Shown in pieces: positions 1-7,928 of a stretch of DNA of 64,000 nt (the stretch's first letter is position 1; the number at the start of each line of letters is the position of its first letter). The stretch covers positions 1-64,000 of the forward strand of contig CACYZT010000004.1 of the NCBI GenBank assembly GCA_902778935.1, read 5' to 3'. The notes under the pieces were generated by a model. It worked only from the letters and a program-made list of their open reading frames with translations, was not told the DNA's origin and did not search any database. A program made the translations under genes and the position numbers. Source of the stretch: an uncultured Bacteroidales bacterium (GTDB lineage: Bacteria > Bacteroidota > Bacteroidia > Bacteroidales > Paludibacteraceae).

Positions 1-189
1 GTCAATGAAAGAGGTATGGTCGAGTTTGACCTGTTGCTCAAACGTGATGAAATCGTCCACATGCTCGATGCCGAAAACCTCGGTCAGGAGCGTTGTCCAG
101 AAGATTTGGCTATCGCCTTTCTCGTAGCCCTTTCCCGCCCATCGTTCTACGAACTCTTTGGCGGCTTTCTGCTGTTGGATAGTATTCAT
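1..189 (-). CDS. MmeI-like (type IIG) DNA methyltransferase/restriction enzyme, 5' part only
   Basis: The first 63 codons of a minus-strand gene lie here; the rest is beyond the left edge. The ATG is the complement of 187-189. The peptide begins MNTIQQQKAAKEFVERWAGK and contains YEKGDSQIFW near residues 22-31 and EQQVKLDHTSFID at 51-63. This matches the N-terminal domain of the class I SAM-dependent DNA methyltransferases of the MmeI type, large single-chain enzymes that methylate and cleave DNA. Family assignment rests on this short N-terminus only; no catalytic motif is visible. A well-formed promoter precedes it, so it is the first gene of its unit. It could also be a methylase-only member of the family. 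Confidence 0.72.
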   Translation of the reverse strand, partial: MNTIQQQKAAKEFVERWAGKGYEKGDSQIFWTTLLTEVFGIEHVDDFITFEQQVKLDHTSFID

Positions 190-223
190 GGTCTGTAAAT
201 TGTGCGTTAAACCTTTGCGGGTG

Positions 224-255
224 CAAAGGTACAACTTTTTTCTGAATTACGCAAA
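224..255 (-). promoter_or_regulatory. Bacteroidota-type promoter of the MmeI-like gene
   Basis: On the minus strand a TTTG box (252-255) is followed after 20 bases by TACCTTTG (224-231). This is the classical -33/-7 pair of Bacteroidota. The start codon is 35 bases downstream of the -7 box. Confidence 0.75.
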
Positions 256-296
256 ATAAATTCAAAGATTTTTTTTGCGAAGGGACAAAAGGGCAT

Positions 297-323
297 AAAA
301 AAACGCAGCCTGGAAGGACTGCG
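297..323 (-). terminator. Rho-independent terminator after the transposase-like gene
   Basis: Minus-strand hairpin with CGCAG/CTGCG outer stem and CCT/AGG inner stem, followed by seven T (complement of A297-303). It ends the operon that begins with the PASTA gene. Confidence 0.7.
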
Positions 324-330
324 TAATCCC

Positions 331-358
331 GAATTAAATTCAGACGGAACCAACGGAG
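331..358. repeat. Short palindromic repeat E, copy 1 (abuts the transposase-like stop codon)
   Basis: The 28-base element ends directly against the stop codon of the transposase-like gene (359-361). A copy with one mismatch in the aligned part lies inside the same gene at 969-1000. The core includes AATTCAGACGGAACCAACGG. Copy 2 forms the full palindrome GTCTGAATTTAATTCAGAC; copy 1 keeps only half of it. Confidence 0.75.
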
Positions 359-1378
359 TTATAATTCGTAACATATCTCTTCCGCCATCTTGTTCATCTC
401 TACGCATTCGGGGCGAGTGACGTGGTGTTTGGCGGGATCGTACTCCCACGGGGAGAGAATGAGAACGCGACCGGCGGCAACGGCATCAAACAGGCTGTCT
501 TGCGGTTTGTAATAATCCCGGAACCCATTGTCTGCGATATAGATGAACGGCAGGCCTTCTTTGAGCAATACTTCCATCACCATTTGCTCGTACTTGCTGA
601 TAAACGGCGATACCATCACGGTTCCTTGGCGAGCTGCCCACACACAGCTGTTCATGTAGTCTCGGAGTTGTTTGTTATCGCCATGTTTTTCGGCATTCTC
701 CACCCATATACTACGCACATGAACAGGCATGTGTTGCGCTCGTTGCAACAAATCGATATTTCCCACACCGCAGTATGTTTGCCCGGCAATCTCAATCCCC
801 TCCTGCACACGGAAAAACTCCGGCATTAAGCGCTTGGTTGCGAGGCGTTGGGGATTCATCTGAACGTAATGAATCATCGTTTGGAGCTGACCTTTATGGG
901 ACATGGGGCGGATGAACGGCATCTCGGTGAAGATAGGTGATTGATATGCCTTCTCTTCGTCCTTTTTGTCTGAATTTAATTCAGACGGAACCAACGGAGT
1001 CTCCTTGGTGATTGTGTATTCGCGTCCTATTTTCTTAACGCCCTGCCATAGTCCGCGGATGACGGTCTTGATGCTTTTGGTTTGCGGTTTGGTGACGTAG
1101 TAGATGACGTGGAGATGATCGGGCATCAAGCAGTGCTGGATGACGCGTATATCCGGATAAAAATGGTTAATACGTAGCGCTTCCTCTGTTACCTCGTCTC
1201 CCAACTTCGTCCGCTGTATCCATGCTTTTGCCGGATTGTTCTCAGGAATAACCAACTCCCCCAACAACGGCTCACGAGTGGGTATTGTTAATGTGACATG
1301 GTAAATACCGACGCCTTTCCATGCTTCGCCGGATTGTTGCCAATGCCATTTCTCGTTTTTCATTTTGGGTGCAATCAT
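359..1378 (-). CDS. REP-associated tyrosine transposase-like protein (Y1 HUH family) with C-terminal extension
   Basis: 339 residues from an ATG at 1376-1378, nine bases after the AraC gene stop; a longer reading frame upstream overlaps that gene and is not needed. GVGIYHVTLTI (22-32) opens the Y1 transposase fold, MPDHLHVIYYV (85-95) holds the HUH metal-binding pair H88/H90, and HYVQMNPQRL (170-179) carries the likely catalytic Tyr171. Family members nick and move single-stranded hairpin DNA; RAYTs in particular act on REP palindromes. Residues from about 190 form an extension not needed for the HUH fold, with VSPFISKYEQ and VLILSPWEYDP blocks. Residues 127-137 (TPLVPSELNSD) are encoded by a palindromic repeat whose second copy abuts the stop codon. 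No insertion-sequence ends are visible, so it looks like a domesticated or RAYT-type gene. The catalytic roles are inferred from family knowledge. Confidence 0.78.
   Translation of the reverse strand: MIAPKMKNEKWHWQQSGEAWKGVGIYHVTLTIPTREPLLGELVIPENNPAKAWIQRTKLGDEVTEEALRINHFYPDIRVIQHCLMPDHLHVIYYVTKPQTKSIKTVIRGLWQGVKKIGREYTITKETPLVPSELNSDKKDEEKAYQSPIFTEMPFIRPMSHKGQLQTMIHYVQMNPQRLATKRLMPEFFRVQEGIEIAGQTYCGVGNIDLLQRAQHMPVHVRSIWVENAEKHGDNKQLRDYMNSCVWAARQGTVMVSPFISKYEQMVMEVLLKEGLPFIYIADNGFRDYYKPQDSLFDAVAAGRVLILSPWEYDPAKHHVTRPECVEMNKMAEEICYEL
969..1000. repeat. Short palindromic repeat E, copy 2, in frame inside the transposase-like gene
   Basis: Begins with the near-perfect palindrome GTCTGAATTTAATTCAGAC and continues into GGAACCAACGGAGT. 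It encodes about eleven residues that sit between the HUH half and the tyrosine half of the protein. See the copy at 331-358. Confidence 0.8.
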
Positions 1379-1386
1379 GTCCGATT

Positions 1387-2097
1387 CTACTTCCATTCGC
1401 TGGGGTTGAGGCCGGTTTCGCGGGTAAAAACACGGGTAAAGATAGTGGGCGAGGAGAAGCCGCATTGCTCGGATATCTCCTGTATTTTCATCTGCGGATG
1501 TTCGTGCAAGAGCCGCTTCGCTTCTTCGACGCGGTAACGGGTGACGAGCTGATAGAACGAACAATCATACTCGGTTTTGATGAAGCGGCTGAGGTAGGTT
1601 CTGTTAAGCGGCAAGACCTGCTGCAAGTCATGGAGCTGGAAGTCAGGATTGCGGTAAGGCTTTTCGGCATCCATCCATTCTTCGAGCATAGCCTTGTCCG
1701 GCACCTCGGTAGGATAAAGGAGAAGGAGCCAACCGAACACGCAGGCGACGACGATAGTAAGGCTCGAGAAGGTGGTTGTACCCACGCGCATAATGGTAGG
1801 CGTGACGGTCTGAGTCAATACAAACAATATGATTTCCCATACGCCCCAAACGACGAGGATTTTCGCCCACAACCGGCGTACAGCGACTCCTTTATGGTGA
1901 ATAAGACACAAAACGGCGCCATAGAAACATATCACGACGGAAGCAACGCTCATCGCGGGATTGATGTACATATCGAAGACCTCTTCAGGTATATATCGCG
2001 ACAGCCAAGCGCTGAGCACAATCACTCCAAGGAGGATGAAGCCAAAGCCAAACTCCGCCTTATAATCGAGCCAAATATCGTGTAATCTCCTTTTCAT
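1387..2097 (-). CDS. Membrane-anchored AraC-family transcriptional regulator (short paralogue)
   Basis: 236 residues. The N-terminal half holds about four hydrophobic segments (near 17-35, 47-66, 78-98, 106-127). The C-terminal half, from about 135, is an AraC/XylS double helix-turn-helix with LQQVLPLNRTYLSRFIK and QEISEQCGFSSPTIFTRVF and the family ending GLNPSEWK. It is a clear paralogue of the 381-residue gene at 10290-11435, which has about seven membrane segments; relative to that gene, roughly three segments are missing here. It lies between rluD (13-base gap) and the transposase-like gene (8-base gap), so probably shares their mRNA. Such hybrid proteins are inferred to bind DNA from the membrane; ligand and targets are unknown. 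Confidence 0.85.
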   Translation of the reverse strand: MKRRLHDIWLDYKAEFGFGFILLGVIVLSAWLSRYIPEEVFDMYINPAMSVASVVICFYGAVLCLIHHKGVAVRRLWAKILVVWGVWEIILFVLTQTVTPTIMRVGTTTFSSLTIVVACVFGWLLLLYPTEVPDKAMLEEWMDAEKPYRNPDFQLHDLQQVLPLNRTYLSRFIKTEYDCSFYQLVTRYRVEEAKRLLHEHPQMKIQEISEQCGFSSPTIFTRVFTRETGLNPSEWK

Positions 2098-2110
2098 AAC
2101 GCACGCTCTA

Positions 2111-3151
2111 TTATGAATTGAGTGTATTGGGTTCGTATGCCCGCCATTTGTTGATGAGCGCGGTCATATCTTCGGGCCATTGGCTATCGAAGAACATGCG
2201 TTCGCCGGTACGGGGATGGGTAAAGCCGAGCGTTTTGGCATGCAGCGCCTGGCGCGGACAGAGGGCGAAGCAGTTCTCGATATACTGGCGGTATTTCTGT
2301 GTGCGGAGTCCTTTGAGGATTTCGCAGCCTCCGTATTTATCATCGGCGAAGAGCGGATGTCCGATATGCTTCATGTGTACGCGTATCTGATGGGTACGTC
2401 CGGTCTCGAGCCGGCACTCGACGAGGGTGACATAAGGGAACTGCTCGAGCACTCGCCAGTGCGTGACCGCCTCTTTCGCCTGCGGACAGTCCTCGAGGTC
2501 CCAAACGCGGTAGATAGTGCGGTCGCGGTTATCCCGCGCCAAGGCTCCTTCAATCGTGCCGCTCTGCTCCTTGAACGTACCCCATACGAGCGCGTTATAG
2601 GTGCGCTCGGTGGTATGGTCGAAGAACTGACGGGCGAGGTGGGCTTTCGCTTCGGGCGTCTTGGCAACGAGGAGCAAACCGGAGGTGTCCTTGTCGATAC
2701 GATGGACGAGACCGATGTCGGGATCATTGATATTGACGATTGGACGATTGGCGAAAGGCGAATGCTCGAAATGCCAGGCGAGGGCATGGAGGAGGGTGTG
2801 CTCATAGTTACCATGACCGGGATGGACGACGAGTCCGGCGGGTTTGTTCACCACCAGCAGATCATCGTCCTCATAGACGATATCGAGCGGTATGTTCTCC
2901 GGCGTGATGGTGAAGTCATGGGGTTCATGGTCGAGCAGGACCTGTATGACATCGCCGGGTTTGACGCGGTAGTTGGATGCGACCGCTTTTCCGTTCGCCC
3001 ACACGTTCCCCGCGTCCGCAGCCGTCTGGATACGGTTTCGGCTGGTGTTGGTCATGTGCTCGGCAAGGTATTTGTCTATGCGTTCTTTGCCTTGCCCCTT
3101 GTCCACCTCACAGCGCCAACGCTCAAAAAGGAGATCAGAACCATCCATCAT
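2111..3151 (-). CDS. rluD: RluA-family 23S rRNA pseudouridine synthase (RluD-like)
   Basis: 346 residues. An S4 RNA-binding domain (about 16-75, with RIDKYLAEHMTNTSRNRIQ) precedes the pseudouridine synthase domain. HRIDKDTSGLLLVAK at 150-164 contains the catalytic Asp153, and RLETGRTHQIRVHM is the second family signature. Members isomerise uridines in helix 69 of 23S rRNA; which uridines here is not shown. The start overlaps the upstream PASTA gene by 17 bases, implying co-translation; ATG codons at 3149-3151 and 3146-3148 are both possible. Residues 131-145 (SPFANRPIVNINDPD) are encoded by a GATTGAC/GATTGGAC-type repeat seen elsewhere in the window, an in-frame insertion candidate. Confidence 0.92.
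   Translation of the reverse strand: MMDGSDLLFERWRCEVDKGQGKERIDKYLAEHMTNTSRNRIQTAADAGNVWANGKAVASNYRVKPGDVIQVLLDHEPHDFTITPENIPLDIVYEDDDLLVVNKPAGLVVHPGHGNYEHTLLHALAWHFEHSPFANRPIVNINDPDIGLVHRIDKDTSGLLLVAKTPEAKAHLARQFFDHTTERTYNALVWGTFKEQSGTIEGALARDNRDRTIYRVWDLEDCPQAKEAVTHWRVLEQFPYVTLVECRLETGRTHQIRVHMKHIGHPLFADDKYGGCEILKGLRTQKYRQYIENCFALCPRQALHAKTLGFTHPRTGERMFFDSQWPEDMTALINKWRAYEPNTLNS
2731..2753. repeat. Degenerate GATTGAC-type repeat inside rluD
   Basis: TATTGACGATTGGACGATTG, the same unit as the arrays at 24125-24171 and 29252-29286. It is in frame in rluD and encodes part of a loop upstream of the catalytic motif. Short enough that chance similarity cannot be excluded. Confidence 0.5.
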
Positions 3152-3959
3152 CTTCGGGTTCGTTATTAGGTGCGCTTATCGCGGCTTTCTCCATATCGGC
3201 GGACAGTTTGAGCGCCACCGTTTCGCCCTCGAGCAGTTTTTCTCCGGCAGCAGGTATCTGTTGATAGACATACTGCGTGACGCCTTCTTCTTCGGGTTCG
3301 TCGTAGGTCACGGCACCGACCGTCAGCCTATGGCTGAGGAGGAAACTACGCGCATCCTGGAGCGTGAGTCCGATGACACTCGGCACTTCCACTTGTTCGG
3401 TACCCCGCCCGAAACCGACCACCAGACGTACCTTGCTTCCCACGGCGAGTTTCTCTCCGGGCTGCACACTCACGCCATTATACTTAACATCGAGCACGAG
3501 GTCGCGATAGGTCGAAGGCTCGTAGTCATAGACACTATCGACGCGCAAGCCCAGTCCGAGAAGGGTTGTCTCCGCCTGGCGGTAACTCATGTCCTGGAGG
3601 TTGGGCATAGCGACCTGCCGTTTGGTGGTAGCGTTAATCGTCACATAGACGGCTCTGCCGTTCTTGGCATGGCTGTTAGGTTTCGGGTCCTGCTCCACGA
3701 TGGTACCAAAAGGCACTTTGTCCGAATAGGTAGAGTCGATGACAACAAGGACGAGTCCCTGCTCCGCCAAGATAGGTTGCGCCTCCTCGCACACGATACC
3801 GCGCACATCCGCCACTTCCACCTCCTGACCATGCTGCGTATAGCCGCGCAACCAGATAGCGAGAAAAACCAGAATGAGCGCTAACACGACACCCGCCAGA
3901 ACGACATTCCACCCCACAAACTTGAGGTCAGATTTATCAAAAAAGCCTGATTTCTTCAT
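3135..3959 (-). CDS. PASTA-domain membrane protein
   Basis: 274 residues: short cytoplasmic N-terminus, one membrane helix (about 18-40, VVLAGVVLALILVFLAIWL), then three PASTA domains (about 45-110, 112-183, 186-255), each with a Y/V-rich VPxVxGLTxxxA-like core such as VPSVIGLTLQDARSFLL. PASTA domains bind peptidoglycan fragments or serve as extracytoplasmic spacers. There is no kinase domain, unlike PknB/Stk1. First gene of an operon continuing into rluD (17-base overlap), an arrangement known in Bacteroidetes. Its promoter (3980-4011) interlocks with the divergent promoter of the small lipoprotein. Confidence 0.9.
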   Translation of the reverse strand: MKKSGFFDKSDLKFVGWNVVLAGVVLALILVFLAIWLRGYTQHGQEVEVADVRGIVCEEAQPILAEQGLVLVVIDSTYSDKVPFGTIVEQDPKPNSHAKNGRAVYVTINATTKRQVAMPNLQDMSYRQAETTLLGLGLRVDSVYDYEPSTYRDLVLDVKYNGVSVQPGEKLAVGSKVRLVVGFGRGTEQVEVPSVIGLTLQDARSFLLSHRLTVGAVTYDEPEEEGVTQYVYQQIPAAGEKLLEGETVALKLSADMEKAAISAPNNEPEDDGWF

Positions 3960-3979
3960 AATTTGCTAAATTTATTGTG

Positions 3980-4011
3980 CAAAATTACAATTTTTTTTGC
4001 ATATATCCAAA
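3980..4011 (-). promoter_or_regulatory. Promoter of the PASTA-rluD operon
   Basis: Minus-strand TTTG (4008-4011), 20-base spacer, TAATTTTG (3980-3987). It overlaps the plus-strand promoter at 3996-4027 by 16 bases. Confidence 0.75.
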
Positions 4012-4027
4012 AAAAGCAGTACTTTTG
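3996..4027 (+). promoter_or_regulatory. Promoter of the small Cys-rich lipoprotein gene
   Basis: TTTG (3996-3999), 20-base spacer, TACTTTTG (4020-4027). The expected transcript carries an A-rich leader of about 70 bases before the ATG at 4102. Confidence 0.75.
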
Positions 4028-4101
4028 CATCGTTTTTCGCAAAAAAAGCGAATAAAACAAAAAAAAATAAAGCTTTATTAACTAAAAAACTTTTTGAAAC
4101 A

Positions 4102-4257
4102 ATGAAAAAAATGCTTGTAATTGCAGCTGTTGCATTCGTAGCAATGAGCTGCTGCGGCAAAAAGAGCTGCGACAAAAAATGCTGCCAGGACTCTTGCTGC
4201 CAGGACACCGTAGAGGTAGTTGAGGCTGTAGAGGCAGCTGAGGTAGTTGCTGAGTAA
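4102..4257 (+). CDS. Small Cys-rich putative lipoprotein
   Basis: 51 residues starting MKKMLVIAAVAFVAMSCCGK: a lysine start, hydrophobic core and lipobox-like VAMSC with Cys17, so probably exported and lipidated. The mature part has eight cysteines, two of them at 17-18, and a tandem duplication CCQDS/CCQDT (a 13-15-base direct repeat in the DNA), followed by a Val/Glu/Ala-rich acidic tail VEVVEAVEAAEVV. The start was chosen over an in-frame ATG at 3997 because that one lies upstream of the predicted transcript start. I recognise no family. Metal binding or a surface redox role is possible but unproven. It has its own promoter and terminator. Confidence 0.75.
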   Translation: MKKMLVIAAVAFVAMSCCGKKSCDKKCCQDSCCQDTVEVVEAVEAAEVVAE

Positions 4258-4294
4258 TCGAAACAATCTTTCGATTAAGGTACAAGACCTAAAA

Positions 4295-4325
4295 AGAAGC
4301 GACGCAAATGCGCCGCTTCTTTTTT
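4295..4325. terminator. Bidirectional terminator between the small lipoprotein and gpmI
   Basis: Hairpin AAGAAGCG...CGCTTCTT with GCG-rich inner stem, preceded by A-run and followed by T-run, so it can stop transcription from both convergent units. Confidence 0.85.
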
Positions 4326-4353
4326 GCTATTATTGAACGAAAACCGGTACTCA

Positions 4354-5889
4354 TCAATCGAAAATAAGATTCTTTCCGGTCATTTCCTTAGGCTGCTCAA
4401 TGCCCATGATATGGCAGAGGGACGGAGCGACATCGGCGAGGATACCGTTTTCCACGCGCGCGCTCGTATGTTCCTTACTGATATAAACGAAGGGAACAGG
4501 GTTGAGCGAGTGGGCGGTGTTCGGCGTACCATCGGGATTGATAGCGTTGTCGCAGTTACCATGGTCGGCGATGACGATGATCTCATAGCCGTTGTCGAGC
4601 GCTGCTTCAATCACTTTGTTCGAGCACTCGTCGATTGTCCTGACGGCTTTCTCGATAGCCTCATAGACGCCGGTATGGCCGACCATGTCGCCATTCGCGA
4701 AATTGAGGGTGATATAATCGTACTTCTGCGTCTTGATAGCCGCTACAAGCGCGTCCGTCACTTCGGGAGCAGACATCTCCGGTTTCATATCGTATGTCGG
4801 CACTTTCGGACTCGGAATAAGGATACGCTCCTCACCCGGATACTCGGCTTCACGGCCGCCATTGAAGAAGAAGGTGACATGGGCGAACTTCTCCGTCTCG
4901 GCGATACGGAGCTGCTTGAGCCCCAGTTTGCTGACCACCTCACCTAAGGTATTCTTCACATTCTCTTTGGGATAGAGGACATGCAGGCCCTTGAAGGAGG
5001 AGTCATAGGGCGTCATGCAGAAATAGTGCAAGCCGGGTATGGTCTTCATGCCTTGCTCCGGCATATCCTGCTGGGTGAGGACAATCGTGATTTCCTTCGC
5101 GCGGTCGTTACGATAATTGAAGAAGATAACGACATCCCCTTCGGCGATACGTCCGTCACAGCCGGCATTGACCAGCGGCTCCATGAACTCATCGGTGTCC
5201 TTATGCTCCTCGGTGTGGCGGTCATAGCAACCCTGCACAGCCGCCACCATATCCGTCTCCTGACGACCGACGCCATTGACGAGTTGGTCATACGCCACCT
5301 TGATGCGCTCCCAGCGTTTGTCACGGTCCATGGCATAGAAACGACCGATGATAGAAGCGATATGCGCACCGTTGGCATCGCATACCTTCTGCAGGTCAGC
5401 GATGAATCCCTTACCGCTACGCGGGTCGGTATCGCGGCCATCCATGAAGCAGTGTACGAAAGTCTTGTCCGCTACACCGTACTCCTTGGCTATCTCGACA
5501 AGTTTGAACAGATGGTCGAGGGACGAGTGTACGCCGCCATTGGAGCACAAACCCATGATATGGAGTTTCTTGCCGGCAGTCTGCGCAGCCTTGTATGCCG
5601 CGATGATCTCCGGATTACTCATGATGGAGTTGTCGCGGATAGAACGGTTGATTTTCACGAGGTCCTGATAGACGACACGTCCGGCACCGATATTGAGGTG
5701 TCCCACTTCGGAGTTACCCATCTGTCCGTCGGGCAGACCTACGTTCTCGCCGCTCGCCTGGAGCTGCGAGTGAGGATATTTAGCCAACAGCGCATCCCAG
5801 TGCGGCGTCGGCGTGACGCTGATGACATCGGCTTTACTCTTGTTGCCGATTCCCCAGCCATCCAAAATCATTAATAATGCTTTACTCAT
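4354..5889 (-). CDS. gpmI: 2,3-bisphosphoglycerate-independent phosphoglycerate mutase
   Basis: 511 residues, the usual length of the family. It interconverts 3- and 2-phosphoglycerate in glycolysis and gluconeogenesis using two Mn2+. [12 protein letters not shown] (7-18) supplies metal ligand Asp10, and [17 protein letters not shown] (55-71) supplies the phospho-accepting Ser60. [10 protein letters not shown] and [10 protein letters not shown] complete the alkaline-phosphatase-like site. The start MSKALLM (ATG at 5887-5889) fits the family; in-frame upstream codons fall inside smpB. It overlaps the smpB end by 8 bases, so it is the last gene of a CNNM-smpB-gpmI operon ending at the terminator 4295-4325. 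Confidence 0.96.
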   Translation of the reverse strand: MSKALLMILDGWGIGNKSKADVISVTPTPHWDALLAKYPHSQLQASGENVGLPDGQMGNSEVGHLNIGAGRVVYQDLVKINRSIRDNSIMSNPEIIAAYKAAQTAGKKLHIMGLCSNGGVHSSLDHLFKLVEIAKEYGVADKTFVHCFMDGRDTDPRSGKGFIADLQKVCDANGAHIASIIGRFYAMDRDKRWERIKVAYDQLVNGVGRQETDMVAAVQGCYDRHTEEHKDTDEFMEPLVNAGCDGRIAEGDVVIFFNYRNDRAKEITIVLTQQDMPEQGMKTIPGLHYFCMTPYDSSFKGLHVLYPKENVKNTLGEVVSKLGLKQLRIAETEKFAHVTFFFNGGREAEYPGEERILIPSPKVPTYDMKPEMSAPEVTDALVAAIKTQKYDYITLNFANGDMVGHTGVYEAIEKAVRTIDECSNKVIEAALDNGYEIIVIADHGNCDNAINPDGTPNTAHSLNPVPFVYISKEHTSARVENGILADVAPSLCHIMGIEQPKEMTGKNLIFD

Positions 5890-6346
5890 ATATACGTTTT
5901 TTAAGTTGGTCCATTTGTCGTTTGTCATCGGCTTCGCGGAGTGACTGACGTTTGTCATAGGTGTGCTTACCCTGGCAAACGGCTATCTCCATTTTGGCGA
6001 GGCCCTTATCGTTGATGAATAATTCGAGAGGAATGATGGTTTTTCCCGTCTCTTTGGTAGCACGCTCTATCTTACGGATTTCGCGTCGCTGAAGCAGCAG
6101 TTTGCGGTCGCGCTTGACTTCATGGTTGGCGTACGAACCGAAACGGTACTCGGCTATGTGCATCTGCTTGACGTACATCTCGCCATGCTCGACAGCACAA
6201 TAGGAATCCACCAGCGAGGCCTTGCCTTCGCGGATGGATTTAATCTCCGTACCGAAGAGTTGAATACCCGCCGTATAACGGTCAAGAATGATGTATTCAA
6301 ACTTCGCTTTCTTGTTCAGAATCCGTATGTTGCTCTTCAACTTCAT
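5882..6346 (-). CDS. smpB: SsrA (tmRNA)-binding protein SmpB
   Basis: 154 residues; brings tmRNA to stalled ribosomes for trans-translation. [20 protein letters not shown] (11-30), [19 protein letters not shown] and the basic tail [18 protein letters not shown] are diagnostic. The start [13 protein letters not shown] (6344-6346) is preferred; an ATG four codons upstream (6358) is possible. Either start lies inside the end of the CNNM gene (50-base overlap), suggesting translational coupling. It overlaps gpmI by 8 bases. Confidence 0.95.
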   Translation of the reverse strand: MKLKSNIRILNKKAKFEYIILDRYTAGIQLFGTEIKSIREGKASLVDSYCAVEHGEMYVKQMHIAEYRFGSYANHEVKRDRKLLLQRREIRKIERATKETGKTIIPLELFINDKGLAKMEIAVCQGKHTYDKRQSLREADDKRQMDQLKKRIYE

Positions 6347-7400
6347 CTTTTTTAACATCGACTCTCTTATACTTCTTCTGTCTCTGCTCCCAGCGCTCGC
6401 GTGCATACTGCTGCATATCGATGACGGTATCGTTCTCATCGATGATCTCGAGACCGAAAATAGTCTCAATAATATCCTCGAGCGTAAGAATACCGACGAA
6501 CATACCATACTCGTCGATGACCTGCGCTATCTGGCTCTTCTGCTTGAGCATGGAGTCAAAGATAGTTCCAAGGGTGAGGTCCTGGTCAAACGCGGGTAGC
6601 GGTCGTTTGATACCGCCGAGCGTCTTGCGGAAATGGTCCTCGGTCAATTCCTCCAGCGCATCATTGCGCAACACATAGCCGGTGATATACTCCGGCGCGG
6701 TAGGGTTATAAAGCGGGATACGCGAGAAATGGTCGTATTCATCGGAGTCATAGTAGGCACGGAGCGTCATGTTCTCCGGAGCTATTTTCGCCACGACGCG
6801 GGGCGTCATGACATCATAGGCATGAATAGAATCAAGCCTCATGAGATTGGAGAAAATCTTATTCTCATCCTCGTCCACCACGCCTTCTTCTTCACCCACA
6901 TTGACCATCGCCAGCACTTCTTCCCGACTGACAGAAGGGTCGTCCTCGTTATCCGGCACCATGCGAGAGATTAATTCGACAAGCAATACCAACGGATAGA
7001 GCACAAAAATCAGCACCCTGATAATACGCGCGGTGATACCCATCAGTTCACGCCAATAGGTTGTGCCGATTACCTTGGGAATAATCTCTCCGAAGAAAAG
7101 GATGAGGATAGTGGTCAGGGCGGACATAAGTCCGAACCATTTCGAGCCGAAGACAGCCGTCACCTGCATTCCCACACCGGCAGCACCGATAGTGTTAGCG
7201 ATCGTATTCAGCGACAAGATAGCAGCCAAAGGACGACTCGTATCCTCCTTGTAACTGCGCATCAGCTTGGCGGGCGCATACCCTTCTTCCTCACGCAAAT
7301 TGATATAACTGAGCGATGTGGACATCAGCACCGATTCGAGCACCGAACAGATGAAACTGACGGCCATCGCACCTAATAAAAACAACAAAAGTAGTCCCAT
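6297..7400 (-). CDS. CNNM/CorC-family membrane protein with CBS domains (hemolysin-like, GldE-type)
   Basis: 367 residues from ATG 7398-7400. A CNNM domain with about four membrane helices (4-25, 58-78, 82-100, 117-140; includes FFGEIIPKVIGTTY) is followed by a CBS pair (about 185-310, MTPRVVAKI ... QIAQVIDEYGMFVGILTLEDIIE) and a short acidic tail. Relatives are implicated in Mg2+/Co2+ efflux, and in Bacteroidetes the GldE lipoprotein partner of gliding/T9SS is of this architecture. The usual C-terminal CorC/HlyC domain is absent or very short, as the protein ends soon after the CBS pair. First gene of the unit; promoter 7418-7449. Confidence 0.88.
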   Translation of the reverse strand: MGLLLLFLLGAMAVSFICSVLESVLMSTSLSYINLREEEGYAPAKLMRSYKEDTSRPLAAILSLNTIANTIGAAGVGMQVTAVFGSKWFGLMSALTTILILFFGEIIPKVIGTTYWRELMGITARIIRVLIFVLYPLVLLVELISRMVPDNEDDPSVSREEVLAMVNVGEEEGVVDEDENKIFSNLMRLDSIHAYDVMTPRVVAKIAPENMTLRAYYDSDEYDHFSRIPLYNPTAPEYITGYVLRNDALEELTEDHFRKTLGGIKRPLPAFDQDLTLGTIFDSMLKQKSQIAQVIDEYGMFVGILTLEDIIETIFGLEIIDENDTVIDMQQYARERWEQRQKKYKRVDVKKDEVEEQHTDSEQESEV

Positions 7401-7417
7401 AATGTACAAATTGTGTG

Positions 7418-7449
7418 CAAAATTACAATTTTTTTTGGATATGTGCAAA
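7418..7449 (-). promoter_or_regulatory. Promoter of the CNNM-smpB-gpmI operon
   Basis: Minus-strand TTTG (7446-7449), 20 bases, TAATTTTG (7418-7425). It interlocks with the plus-strand promoter at 7434-7465. Only 17 bases separate the -7 box from the ATG, so the leader is about 10 bases. Confidence 0.75.
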
Positions 7450-7465
7450 AAAAGTAGTACTTTTG
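7434..7465 (+). promoter_or_regulatory. Promoter of the DUF5606-Nif3-zinc-ribbon operon
   Basis: TTTG (7434-7437), 20 bases, TACTTTTG (7458-7465), overlapping the divergent promoter by 16 bases. Confidence 0.75.
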
Positions 7466-7505
7466 TAGCCGATTTTGTAAAATTGTCAACTGAAACTACT
7501 AAAAT

Positions 7506-7928
7506 ATGTTAAAAAACATCCTTGCGATTACCGGAAAACCGGGTTTGTATAAGTTAGTGAGTCGCGGCAACAATATGCTGATTGTGGAGAGTCTGGTGGA
7601 CGGCAAACGTATGCCGACCTACGCGCGTGACAAAATCGTAGCGCTGAGTGACGTCTCGATGTTCACGGATGCGGACGATGTATCTCTGAGCGAAGTGCTG
7701 ACCAACGCCGGTAAGAAAGAAGGACTGAAAGCAGTGGAGATGGATCCGAAGAAAGCGAGCAACGCCGAGTTGCAGGCTTGGTTCGACGAGGTGCTGCCCA
7801 ACTGGGATCGCGACCGCGTCTATCCATCGGATATCCGCAAGCTTATCCAATGGTACAACATCCTCATTCACGCCGGCATCACCGACTTCACGATAGAAGA
7901 AGAGGCGGCGGAAGAGGAAGCGAAATAA
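7506..7928 (+). CDS. DUF5606 family protein
   Basis: 140 residues. The N-terminus MLKNILAITGKPGLYKLVSR and RMPTYARDKIVALSDVSMF are characteristic of DUF5606, a conserved Bacteroidota family of unknown function. The middle (75-110, WFDEVLPNWDRDRVYPSDIRKL) is predicted helical, and the tail is acidic (EEEAAEEEAK). No signal peptide, so cytoplasmic. It is followed without a gap by the Nif3-like gene, a typical neighbourhood for this family. Confidence 0.88.
   Translation: MLKNILAITGKPGLYKLVSRGNNMLIVESLVDGKRMPTYARDKIVALSDVSMFTDADDVSLSEVLTNAGKKEGLKAVEMDPKKASNAELQAWFDEVLPNWDRDRVYPSDIRKLIQWYNILIHAGITDFTIEEEAAEEEAK

Noticed and set aside
359-1378. Complete insertion sequence around the transposase-like gene
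   Set aside because: No terminal structures, no flanking duplication, and the gene is the last of an operon with a normal terminator.
359-1564. Longer start for the transposase-like gene giving 401 residues
   Set aside because: The extra 62 residues overlap the AraC gene end and do not resemble the Y1 family; the ATG at 1376-1378 fits operon spacing.
2180-3169. 329-codon open frame on the plus strand opposite rluD
   Set aside because: It is the antisense shadow of rluD, whose motifs are complete; no promoter and no family resemblance.
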